A DNA stretch of 64,000 nucleotides from Ptychodera flava (lineage: Eukaryota; Hemichordata; Enteropneusta; Ptychoderidae). The notes beneath the pieces were generated by a model, which made no database searches, had not been told where the DNA came from, and was given only the letters and a program-made list of their open reading frames with translations. Of the stretch, positions 18,872 through 30,000 are shown piece by piece; the stretch's first letter is position 1, and every line of letters begins with the position of its first letter. Location of the stretch: NCBI RefSeq assembly GCF_041260155.1, contig NC_091931.1:16283361-16347360 (forward strand), read 5' to 3'. The translations under genes were made by a program, and so were the position numbers.

Positions 18872-21800
18872 TCACAAGTCTAATTTGCTCGGCGGTTTTA
18901 CAACTCTTCCTGAACGAGTCATGTAGGGTTCACTAGTTTCCTGCATAAGCTGTTGTGCAGGTGCAACATTTTCACTGGCAGTAGCTTCCCTTCCAATCTC
19001 CTGTGGTTTGTGTGGAATGTCCTGTTTGAGCGCTCTGAGAGGAGTATTTAGTGGAATGTCCGTATTTCCTCTGGTATCTGCATGCGGAGATAGTTTTACG
19101 TCTTTACTTTGCTGTGATCGATATGTCAGGTGACGACAGTTACGTCTAAGTGTCCCTTTTGGTGTTTGCACAATGTACGAACGCGGGGTGCCCGCTGCAC
19201 GAACAACAGTAGCGGGTATATTATCTCCCTTTACATACACTTTGTCTCCTGGTGATAAGCTCTTACGCTCCTGGACGCGATGACGAATGTCGAAGTTGCG
19301 TTTCTGACGGTTTCTCATCGACGACTCCTTTGCTCGTAATGCATCTTTATTGGGGAGGTATGGTTTCAATCTCTCAGGTAGGATTGGTACAGTGCTACGT
19401 ATTCTCCTGTTGAACAACAGCTCTGCTGGTGAATATCCGTTTTCCAGTGGTGTCGAGCGATATGCCAATAAAGCCTTAGACGGATCATCCACTGTTTTCA
19501 GCAACTTCTTGACTGTTTGTACAGCTCTTTCGATTGCTCCATTTGACTGAGGGTAGTGTGGGCTACTGGTTACGTGTGCAAAGTCATAGTCTATTGCGAA
19601 TTGCTGGAACTCTTCTGAGGCATACTGTGGGCCATTGTCTGACATTACAGTTTCTGGTACACCGTGGCGTGCGAAGATAGATTTCATACATCTGATGACT
19701 GTGAATGAAGACATAGAGTTGAGTTTTGACAGCTCCACATAACGAGAATAATAGTCCACAAGTGCGAGGTAAGTTGAGCCATTAAACTCAAGAAGATCAG
19801 TGGCGACTCTTTGCCATGGACGTTGTGGGAATTCAGTAGGAATTAATGGTTCAGCTCGATCTTTCTGACTTCTCATACATGTATCACAGGTTTTCACCAA
19901 ATCGATGATTTCGCGACCGAGTCCTGGCCACCATATTGCAGATTTTGCACGAGCACGACATTTTGATATGCCCTGATGACCTTCGTGAATTCTTTGTAAT
20001 AATTCACCTTGCATCTCCTTCGGAATTACTAGTCTACTTCCTTTCACAAGCAGTCCATCATGAGTGGTTAATTCTCCTCTGACATGCCAATATGGTTTCG
20101 CGATCGGGGCTAGTTTTGACCATTCTGGCCATCCAGTTTTGATGTAGAGTGTGATCAGCTGACAAGCTGGGTCGTTTGATTGACATTTGCGGATTTGTTC
20201 AATGCGCGATGAAGATGCTGGTATTCCTTGGTATACAGCATTTACATAAGCTGCAGTCTCCTCTTGGAGTGCAAGATCCTCTGTTGATGGTAATGATTTG
20301 ATCGGCGCACGAGAGAGAGCATCGGCTGTTGTCATATTTCCACCTGGTACATGTGATATTGTGTATGAGTATCTCATCAATCTGAGGCGGAAACGCTGGA
20401 CTCTGGGAGGTAAGTCTTCCAAATTCTTCGTCCCAAGCAAGGGTACGAGTGGTTTGTGATCAGTTTCAATATGAAAGGGTAGTCCTAGTAGGTAGTTGTT
20501 GAAGCGTTGACATGCCCATGTAATAGCCAGTGCTTCTTTCTCTATTTGTGCGTACCTTTGTTCTGTGCTGGACATAGCTCGTGACGCATAAGCTACAGGT
20601 CTCCAATGTCCGTCAGTCTGTTTTTGTGCCAAAACTGCACCTAGGCCAAATGCTGACGCATCTGCAGAGAGTAACGTCTCAGACTGTAGGTTGTACATGG
20701 TGAGTACCGGTGTTGAACTAAGCAATGATTTCACTTTGAAGAATGCTTCGTCTTGCGCATCAGACCAGTGCCATGCATTTTTCTTTGATAAGAGGTCTCT
20801 GAGGGGCTTTGTAGTCTCTGCCAAGTCGAGTGTGAATTTGCTCAGTTGGTTTGCCATTTCCAGGAATCTTCTTAATTCAGTGATGTTGTTAGGTTTATCC
20901 ATTTCGATGATTGCCTTAACTTTGAGAGGGTCAGCACTGATACCATTTTCACCGATGATATGACCAACAAATCTCACTGAACGAACTGAAAACACACATT
21001 TGTCTGGATTTAAAGTTCGACCAGATTTCTCTAACCTGCGCAGAATAAGGATATCATCCATTTCACATACTACTCCTTCTAAGCCTTCGAGGATTCGTTG
21101 CATGCGTTTCTGGAAATGTTCTGGCGCTGATGAGATACCGAAAGGTAACCTGCGGAATGCAAATCTTCCGAAGGGAGTCATGAAAGTTGTGAGTAACTGA
21201 GATTTCTCGTCTAGATCAATTTGCCAGAACCCACTGTTTGCGTCAAGTTTCGAGAATACCTTGGCTCCCTGTAACTGTGCCAAAGTTTGGTCGACTGAAG
21301 GTATGGGATGAAGTTCCCGGTGTACTGCTTCGTTGAGTCTTTGTAGGTCAACACATATGTGAACACGTTCTGAGTTTGCTTTTGGAACGACAACCATGCC
21401 TGCACACCAGTCAGTTGGCTGATCAATTGGCTTGATTACCCCAAGGTTTTGCATTCGTGTCAGTTCATCCTTGACCTTTGACATGAGCGGTTGCGGAACT
21501 TGTCTGGGTGTAGTAATTGCGTACGGCCTCACATCATCTTTGAGGTTGATTTCATATTTACCCTCAAGTTTGCCCAGTCCAGTGAATAGCTGTGGAAATA
21601 GCTTTTTGTATTTCATGAGTTTATCTTGTTGCTCAGAGATACTGCTGAGATTAGCTCTGGACAAAATGTGTAGTGCTTCGATAGCTGGTCTACCAAGTAA
21701 TGCTTGACTAAGGTGTTTCACAACATAAATGGTTTGACGTGATTGGGCAGTGTGTTTACGGCCACTACGGTTTGAATTCAAGTGCAGTACTCCTTGAATT

Positions 21801-22846
21801 TTGCCGATAGTCTCCAGCTTGGTTTGTCCTGGTCCATAAAGTACTCTATCTGTGGGCTGGAGTTTTGATCGGTCAAACATCTCTGTGAATGTTTTCTCCG
21901 GTATTGCTGTCACATCTGCACCCGTGTCAATCTTGAAGTGTACATTGGCACTGCAGAGTCTTAGATCCACCATCCACGGTTTGCCTTCAGTGGATTTGAC
22001 TTCACCCAAAAATTCTGAGTCAAACTCAGCTTCTTGTAGAACGTTCATTTGTTTGGGTCGGCTTTGACTGCCTCTGGACCTGCAAACTTTTGCAAAGTGA
22101 CCAACCTTTGAGCATGCGTTGCACGTGGCGCTCTTCGCTGGACAGTTCACTCTGTTGTGGTTTGGTTGGTTTCCACACCATGAACATCTAGAGTCGGAAC
22201 TGTATTTGTTGTTCTGCTGACTGCTCGATCTTCCCATGGTGCCCTTATTACTGGTGCTTTTGAATTTTTGATGAAATTCGTTTCCCTTCATTTGTTGACT
22301 GCGTCGTTGGTTTCGTCGTTTGCCCGACTTGACTGCATCCATATTGTCGTTGCTGACGCTGGTTGGGTTTCGAATGGCATGCTGTTGGCTTTTCACAGCC
22401 TCACTTTGACGTGCTTGGTCGACTGCTTTCACTAAAGTCAAATCAGCATCCATTTGCAATTTCTCTGAAAGTTTCTCGTCACGCAGTCCTACAACTATTC
22501 TATCACGGATCATTTCTTCTCGTAAGGCGCCGTATTTGCAATGCTCGGCCAGTCCGTACAGTGCAGTGATGAAGCTATCCACTGATTCGCCTGGTTCTTG
22601 TTTACGGTTGTTGAATTTTGCCCGTTCAAATATGACATTTCGGCGGACGATAAAGTAATCTTCGAACTTACTTTTAACAGTTTGAAGGTTTTTGAGTTCC
22701 TCATCTGTCAGTCCAAAAGACGGCAGAATTTCATCCGCTTTGCTTCCATCGTATACAGGAGGGTGTTTACTTTGAGTGAGCCATCCTTTGTTGACAGCCC
22801 TGACGCAATGCTGAAGCGGTCGAATCGTTGAATCCATTTCGGCCAT
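18872..22846 (-). CDS. Gag-pol coding region of the Ty3/gypsy element
   Basis: A long open region of the retroelement. In protein order there are two zinc knuckles (CxxC...C types, about residues 221-255), an aspartic protease with DTGAD (about 307-311), reverse transcriptase with the LDANSGFWQI and LPFGISSAPE blocks, RNase H (FGLGAVLAQ...EKEALAITWA), and an integrase with an HHCC zinc domain and the DNGPQYASEEF catalytic-core block. The RT-RNase H-integrase order is that of Ty3/gypsy. The zinc knuckles and leucine primer suggest the Mag/SURL/Steamer group. It is treated as a mobile-element relic, not a host gene. Confidence 0.9.
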   Translation of the reverse strand: MAEMDSTIRPLQHCVRAVNKGWLTQSKHPPVYDGSKADEILPSFGLTDEELKNLQTVKSKFEDYFIVRRNVIFERAKFNNRKQEPGESVDSFITALYGLAEHCKYGALREEMIRDRIVVGLRDEKLSEKLQMDADLTLVKAVDQARQSEAVKSQQHAIRNPTSVSNDNMDAVKSGKRRNQRRSQQMKGNEFHQKFKSTSNKGTMGRSSSQQNNKYSSDSRCSWCGNQPNHNRVNCPAKSATCNACSKVGHFAKVCRSRGSQSRPKQMNVLQEAEFDSEFLGEVKSTEGKPWMVDLRLCSANVHFKIDTGADVTAIPEKTFTEMFDRSKLQPTDRVLYGPGQTKLETIGKIQGVLHLNSNRSGRKHTAQSRQTIYVVKHLSQALLGRPAIEALHILSRANLSSISEQQDKLMKYKKLFPQLFTGLGKLEGKYEINLKDDVRPYAITTPRQVPQPLMSKVKDELTRMQNLGVIKPIDQPTDWCAGMVVVPKANSERVHICVDLQRLNEAVHRELHPIPSVDQTLAQLQGAKVFSKLDANSGFWQIDLDEKSQLLTTFMTPFGRFAFRRLPFGISSAPEHFQKRMQRILEGLEGVVCEMDDILILRRLEKSGRTLNPDKCVFSVRSVRFVGHIIGENGISADPLKVKAIIEMDKPNNITELRRFLEMANQLSKFTLDLAETTKPLRDLLSKKNAWHWSDAQDEAFFKVKSLLSSTPVLTMYNLQSETLLSADASAFGLGAVLAQKQTDGHWRPVAYASRAMSSTEQRYAQIEKEALAITWACQRFNNYLLGLPFHIETDHKPLVPLLGTKNLEDLPPRVQRFRLRLMRYSYTISHVPGGNMTTADALSRAPIKSLPSTEDLALQEETAAYVNAVYQGIPASSSRIEQIRKCQSNDPACQLITLYIKTGWPEWSKLAPIAKPYWHVRGELTTHDGLLVKGSRLVIPKEMQGELLQRIHEGHQGISKCRARAKSAIWWPGLGREIIDLVKTCDTCMRSQKDRAEPLIPTEFPQRPWQRVATDLLEFNGSTYLALVDYYSRYVELSKLNSMSSFTVIRCMKSIFARHGVPETVMSDNGPQYASEEFQQFAIDYDFAHVTSSPHYPQSNGAIERAVQTVKKLLKTVDDPSKALLAYRSTPLENGYSPAELLFNRRIRSTVPILPERLKPYLPNKDALRAKESSMRNRQKRNFDIRHRVQERKSLSPGDKVYVKGDNIPATVVRAAGTPRSYIVQTPKGTLRRNCRHLTYRSQQSKDVKLSPHADTRGNTDIPLNTPLRALKQDIPHKPQEIGREATASENVAPAQQLMQETSEPYMTRSGRVVKPPSKLDL

Positions 22847-22932
22847 TCACTTGGCTTCGAAAAGTCGAATTTGTCTGGTGCCTGGACTTGGAACGCTGCC
22901 ATGATTCTTTCAAGATCCCACTTCTGACACCA

Positions 22933-23075
22933 TGTTTGATTATTGGCAGCAATGACACGACGAGGAACTAACGTGAACACATGAACTTTATTTGCAAGCT
23001 GGCCATGCCATGCTTGTCAACACCAGAACGAGGCTTACAGCCAAAACCTTTGCCATAGAGGGCGATATCACTACA
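22933..23075 (-). repeat. 5' LTR of the Ty3/gypsy element
   Basis: A 143-bp terminal repeat matching 18485-18627. The leucine-tRNA primer-binding site lies directly inside it, at about 22932-22914 on the minus strand. Confidence 0.95.
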
Positions 23076-24087
23076 GTTCCGATGAGCATGACTTCTTTTG
23101 AAAGCATAAAACGATCTGAGATACGACAGAACGGCAGAAATTCAGAAAGGCTGCTTGAGGCTACTATTGTATTCAGTTTGTCGGTACAGAAAGTAGAATA
23201 CACAAAGTTACATATGTGTCTGATTAAATAGCAGCATGTAGGAATATATCGTTGATGCTGTATCAAAATTTCTGGAAATATTTCACTCTTGTGAATATGG
23301 CCCCTGGATTAGACGAAAACATGAAACAAGTCGTACAAGAATGATAGAAAGGGTCTTGCTGACAATATAGCACATGCCCGTGAGAAAAAGCGCGACTGTC
23401 ACAAATATAAGAAACAAATGCTAGCCCATGAAGTACTATTCCAATGGCTGGATGAATGAGATCTGTGGGACCTCATTTACATCACAATTTTCACAAAATA
23501 AATTTTTCAGTGTTTCAGAATGCTTAAAATATATTTTAACTCATAGAACAAGGTCCATTTTTGAACGAGTTCAATTTTCGAGACCTTATCTGTGTAATAC
23601 GTTTTTTCTCCAATATAACCCCTTGATATCAAATAGACCTATGGCCCGGACCAAATAAGGCAATATCTACAAACCGGGTTACGAAACCCAAAATGTACAT
23701 TGGGGATTCTGATACTTTCGTGACGGTATTCTAGTGTTATCTGTGACCTAGTGTCGGATTTAAAAAGTATTCCAAGCGAATCTTTCGTAATTTGCAACCA
23801 CAGTTTGCAATGCAATAACAGCTGAATGAATGAATGAATGAATGAATGAATGAATGAATGAATGAATGAATGAAACTACAACAACCATCTTTAGCAATAG
23901 GAAGCCAATGGTTTAATTACATATGTGTCACGATTTGACTGAGTCAGGTGCGTGTTCTGTATGCAAACTACCTTCTGTTCTCGTGTACGAACCACTTTAG
24001 ACTGCAGAGAGTTTTCGTCCTTCGTTCGGTACAAGTGGGAGCCATTCTATCGCTGTTCCCAAGTTTCATTCAAAATTGTCAGTCGTC
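23076..24087. other. Intergenic DNA and promoter region of the secreted-protein gene
   Basis: Unassigned sequence follows the retroelement. A (GAAT)n microsatellite of about 50 bp lies at 23822-23873. The last 150 bases before 24088 should contain the promoter and leader of the next gene, but I see no clear TATA box. Confidence 0.4.
23822..23873. repeat. (GAAT)n microsatellite
   Basis: About 12 uninterrupted copies of the tetranucleotide GAAT. Confidence 0.95.
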
Positions 24088-26982
24088 ATGATGCGACTAG
24101 CGTTCGTCATCTTTGCCCTGCCCATCCTCTCCGCCAATGGTCTGCAGGAAGCCTCGCCGAACACAAATGCGCTGCTCGACAAGATGTCGAATTTCTTCAA
24201 CGAGGTCAACGCCATTCACATGGTTCTCCAGGGCCTCCGTCACACCGTAGACGCCCGCTACAGCGAGACTATGACCTCGGGGATTCTTCTGAAGATAGAC
24301 GAACTCCAGCGGGAAATCGACACAGTCGAAAACAGGTTGGATTTGCTCACCAACGTGCCGGATCTGGTCGGCGTGAAGCCACTTTTGCAGCAAATTGTGG
24401 AATTTGCACGCAAGGTGAGTTCACTCTCTGACTCTGTTACAAATTTGTACCTTGATGAAAATTGAATGAAAGCATAGATTATTTGAGTGTCATATTTTAT
24501 TGCGTATTTTCAAACAAAATGCACTTTTTTGCGGCTCCTGCAGCAATTTTAGTAATTTCATACTTGTGAGAAAGTGCCTGTTGAGAATTACAGGTGAATA
24601 CAAATTTTCTGAAAAGAGGCGACTGGTCATTGCATTAATTTTATTGGAAACCACTCCATGGTGAAGCGAGTATAGTAAGGATTTCAGTTCCTCTTCAAAC
24701 CAGATACATAAAATAAAAAAAAATGTTGAGTCCAACCTTCACTTCGTCAAAATTCGTTTAGACACCACCCCCACCCCTGGAAATCACTTTAATCGCAGAC
24801 TTTCCTTGGAAGAAGTGCCTCAAATACCACTTACGGAGGGCTTTACAGTTAGAGTTAGTTTTAGGGTTAGCATTCTTAAAAGTGTTGTATATCCTACCTA
24901 AGAAAAAAAATTCTCTTCTTGAAACGGAAAAACTGTCGCACTGGACGTAAACGCACTTTAGGGGAGCGGGGGGAAAATTGCGTCAAGGGCGAAGTTGTTA
25001 CCTTGTTTCGCTGTCGAAATATGAATATCTGGAGATGATGAAATCATCATCATCAATATTCATGTCCCTCGAATCGCGCACTGCATATTGCCAGGAGGCG
25101 GAGACCACAGATAGTAATTAGTATGAATATTAATTAACAGCTTACAGTCCGATGGCTGTCGCCTGCCAAGCAGGCTTCTGCCAATGACAAATTGTAGCTT
25201 TCTATTCTAAGGAGGGTTTGTATTAGTAGCGTTAATGATTTTGTTTTATTAAATTCGATTCAAATACGTTATTGTCCACAAATACATGTAGAAATTTGCC
25301 TTCAGGCTCATCAAAAACATTAAAGTAGAACAAATGGCGAGAGCATTCTATAAAATGAGACGCTATTATACAGTGAAAAGGTTACAAACACACACATACA
25401 ACATGGATAAAAATTGAAACTCTTGCATATAGCTAAAAACCGACTGGAAGTTTGAACAAGTACATCGAGTTTGAGTTTAAAATTTAAACTGCTGATGGAA
25501 GAAATTATTTATTGAAGATGTTTTTCCAAATTTGCACGAGGGACCCGAAAACGTCTCCCTGACGGGAGCTTCTGGAAGTAACCATGAAGAGGGGTGATCA
25601 GAATTATTGACAATGTTGTGCGCTTTCCTTTTCACTGCCAGATGGTAAAGGTTTACAAGAGAATTTTGACGACGGCCAATTTTTTTCGATTTATGCGATC
25701 CTCACAATACGAGAAAGCTTACCTCCGTTTCTGACAATCAAATTACCATACCATAAAATGATATTATGTACACCATTTACAAAACATTTTGACTAACATT
25801 GAACGATATGAGTTTCTGAGAAGATATAAGGTTTGTTTTAACTTTTTCGCTATATAGTAAGTATTTCCATCAAGAAATGACCTGGGTATTTTAAACACGA
25901 AACGACTTCAACAGATTCATTATCAATTGTGACTAAAATCAGGGCAAACTTTGCGACCGTTACAAACTCTTTTGTTTTACCAATATTCATATCTAAAACC
26001 CTATCTAAATTTCAAAATAATGAAAATATCCGGCACGAGAATCTTTCTTTTTACATGTAACCCAGCAAGGTCAATGTCATCAGCAAATTTGTAAACAAAC
26101 AAGACATTGCGGTGTTGCACCTGTGATCTGTGTAAATAGAAAATAAACTAGGTGATAACACGCAGCCTTGTGGAACACCATCATTCAGTATAATTTCATC
26201 TGATATGTGGCCATTTACTCACACTCGTTGTGGTCTTTCTCTGAGAAAGTCACCGATCCAAAGAATTATGTGAGCATCAACGTTCATATTGATAATATTT
26301 TCAGCATCTTCTGTTTACAGTAGCGTTTCTTTAGTTAATCTCTGTTCACAAAAAAAAATCATAGATAAGATAATAGCTGTAATTGACGAGCAACAAACAG
26401 ATACTGAATGATCTGTCATTGTTTTTTCATAAGTTGCATTTACAAACTTACAATGTAAATGGTTTTGCTAAAAATCATGGGATGATTATAAGTAACATAA
26501 CTGCTAGAGTTTCCAAAAAAGTACATCATAGAAGCTGTCCCTGCGTCAAGACGAGACTCATTGCAGAAATTATAGGCTCATCTTACTTAGGTTTTGTATG
26601 TAAAGGCTCTTCGAATGATAATATGTTAGAGATCAAAACTGACCGAAGCTGATGTATGTTCACTCTAAGATAATACTCTCGTTATTTAAGGTAGTTCGCG
26701 CCTTGACATTGAAAGACTATTTTGTAAACGATTGTCATAATTTTAAACCCTTGCTTTTCGAAATCATGAAGAAAAGATCAGGAGTCACTGTGCAAAATTT
26801 GGTACTAGAGAACCAAATATTACCCAATACCTACCGATACTTACAATTCAAAGTGGCCACCATCCCTGTCGATTTTCATAAAACAAGCCGATAAACTTTT
26901 ACTCCATGAACTTCAAAATGAGCCCTCGCAATATCTCTCCGAGACAAGCGTTCTACCATAAGCAAATGTCTGTGTCTCTGTT

Positions 26983-27034
<52 letters not shown>

Positions 27035-30000
27035 CCAGGTTTCTACGATTAAAACGAAGGAGAATGCCAAAGTAACTTCGTGGACGCGAAGTAACAACAG
27101 AATCCCAGTTGTTCTCAACCAGTTGGAGAGTATCGAATACCAATTGCTCATGGGTGAGTTAAATTACTTGGAAAGCTGTTCCCCGAAAAAAAGTTTTAAA
27201 GCTGTAGGATTCCCTTAGAACAACTAAATTCTAATTAGAAATAGTGGAGATCGCTCACTGTTGACTATTAAAGGACAAAGTTATCTAACAATCATCCAAC
27301 AGGAACATTTCTAGAAATCAAAAGGGCCGCCATTTCGAGCAATTTTTACCGGAAATGGAATTTAAGCACCTGGGAAAAATGATTTTTAGATTAGATCGTA
27401 TTTTGCTCAGAATAACTTTTTTGCAAATATTCATTCAACTTTAATTTGTTGACCCAAGATTAAAAGATTGTTGGGTTCGCCTTTTAGCTTGTTAAGCAGT
27501 CGTAAGTTGAGTGATAAAGAAGTGTTAATTTATGCAAATTATGCAAATTATGCAAATCACCCGATTTCCTGGCTTCTCTTTTCTCCCAATTTCAAGATTT
27601 CCAAAGAATTTAACTCCACTCTGGCTGCACGTGGCTGCAAAGTATATATAATCCCTAATTAGGAAAGTTCATTAAATATGCAAATTAGGAATTCGCTAAA
27701 GTTAAAATGTTAAATGACTTTCAATAACGTCGTATCATTTTATCTTTAATGTACATAGCAAGTTTCGTAAACGTTGGTCTAGTCAATATAGATCAATATC
27801 CCTGATTATGAAAGTTCATTAAATATGCAAATAAGGAATTTGCTGAATTAAAAATGCTTAATGACTTTCGACAATGTTATATCATAGCATCTTTAATTGA
27901 CATAGCAAGTTTCATCGATTTTGGTCGTGTTAATTCAAATATATATCCCTAATTTTAAAAGTTCATTAAATATGCAAATTAGGACTTGGATGAAGTTAAA
28001 TTGCTTAACGACTTTCAAGAATTGTGTATCATAGTATCTTCAATATATGTAGCAAGTTTCATCAACTTTGGTCGAGTCAATTTAGATATATATCGCAAAT
28101 TAGGAAAGTTAATAAAATATGCAAATTAGGAATTGGTTGAAGTAAAAATGCTTGATAACTATCAATAATATTAAATAATAGTATCTTTAATATTCATACC
28201 AAGTTTCGTTAAATATGCAAATAAGCAATTATCTTTCATGTTGCCCCTTAATAGTTTTCACAGCTGATATATCTTGATGTGATCAACATTTGTAGCAAAT
28301 CTCATCAAATTGTGTGCAGTCGTTCTCAATGTATATCCGTTTTTTTCTAAAATCATTAATTATGCAAATGAGCAAAAAGTAGCAAGCCACACCCACCAAA
28401 AACTAATCAGTTCTTGCCATTTGCAAACTGAATCTTCGTACCAGATTTGATTCTGATGTGATAGCAGATTTTGAGATATCGAGCCCACAGACAGACAGAC
28501 AGCCAGGCACACAGAGAGACAAACATCGCTGCGACATTAGCTCACGTGTGTGAACACGTGAGCTAAAAATTAAATAGTCTGGTTTTTTTCTACATATACT
28601 CTTGTTTCAAGTGAAATATTAAATTTCAAAAAATACTGTTAAATACAATGTTATCATTAATATCAAAATTGACGTTTGTTAACCGAAATAAACGCCCCTT
28701 ATCCTTCGAGTAAACTATTGCTACCTCTACTTTTTGAAAGTATATGGTATGAAGGTGTTTCCTTTGCCATCTTAGATGAGAAATATTTCTTTGAAAAAAC
28801 TGGTGGCAACGTGCACCTCCACCTTAACAATGATGTTTCGGTGTCTGGCTATTCCGTTACTATGGAAATATCGTACTTGCATTTTCAGAGCGTATTCTCA
28901 TTTATTTTAGTCCTGATAATTATTTGTTATGGTTCTTTTCATTCAGATATGCGCACACTTACGTCAGCGAGGCGATGCATGAAACTGGACGGCAATTTGC
29001 AGCGTTTGGAGACCGAAGCAAAGAGACGTTTAGAGACCAACCAAGCCATGCTTCCGTCACCGCCCGCTCCATCACTAAAGGATTTGAAATATCAGCTCGA
29101 GAATAGTCAAAACTATGAAGGTTAGTGTTCAAATGAGACCATTGTCTGCTCTATCATACTCCTTATGATGCTCTCTCAGATCTTGTGTAGGTATCTGCGG
29201 GAACATGTCCAATGACGCGAGACATAGGTGCATATTTTTCGTAGTCTGTCCCACGTTGATAGCAGCCGACCAAAGTATACTATAGTGTAAAGGCGCACTC
29301 TCAATATATTTTCTTTACTACCCGAATTCGTCGATAGATTTTACTGTAACCCTTTCACCACAACTATTTGTCTCGAAACCTGCAAACCCAGGGGACCTGT
29401 TTACAGGCGATCGGACATGAACAGGTTAAAGCTATGCTGCTGATATGCGAGTAGATGCTCTAGTTTCCGTGCTACAAGGCACAGCGCTGTACGAGAACTT
29501 GCACTATCAAGATGCTATAATGCTATGGCAGGACGGTGTCATTTTGCAAATGGCGCATATCGCCCTCAGGTGTGGCGATACAACGAATGTGGAAGGGTAT
29601 CTTGAACTGCTATTTGACTACGACCAACCTGTAAATCCAAACGGTAAATTCTGTGAATTTTACAAAATCACCAAAAAACATGTTTCGAAAGCTAACGTAC
29701 CGATTTTACATAACCTTGACCTTGCAACTTTTTCACCTCAATCTCTCCTTCTCTGTATTTGTTTTACACTTAGCGGCATACCTCATAGACACTTTCATGT
29801 TTTTTATATTTTTTCTCCATTATAGAGGTCCCAACCCCCAATAAAGTATATATTTTCTGAAAGCCCTGATATTTTGAAATCCGACCGTGCACAGTACACG
29901 GTCATTATGTGTATAATAGTCACGCGACAAGCGTTTTGCTTTTTTATATATATTTGTTTTGACCCGCCTGTTAGATATAAGTTTTACATTCTTATGAATT

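Larger units (their letters stand above)
18485..23075 (-). mobile_element. Ty3/gypsy LTR retrotransposon, Mag/SURL-like, young copy
   Basis: The two 143-bp direct repeats (18485-18627 and 22933-23075) are identical as far as I can compare by eye. They have TG...CA-type ends and are flanked by the 5-bp duplication GTTCC (18480-18484 and 23076-23080). The element runs on the minus strand. Just inside the 5' LTR is a primer-binding site starting TGGTGTCAGAAGTGGGA, which matches the 3' end of a leucine tRNA (CCCACTTCTGACA plus CCA). A purine-rich tract, AGAAGGGAGA, precedes the 3' LTR. The coding region carries gag and pol in the order CCHC zinc knuckles, protease, reverse transcriptase, RNase H, integrase. 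Identical LTRs imply a recent insertion. The copy looks nearly whole, with about one apparent break. There is no envelope gene. Confidence 0.93.

Noticed and set aside
27530-28370. CRISPR-like array
   Set aside because: Units are ~145 bp, diverged throughout and lie in an animal gene intron; there is no short-repeat/unique-spacer pattern.
28676-28946. Open frame upstream of exon 3 of the secreted-protein gene with a hydrophobic stretch
   Set aside because: It is intron sequence read into the exon. A good acceptor at 28945-28946 and the phase of exon 2 place the exon start at 28947.
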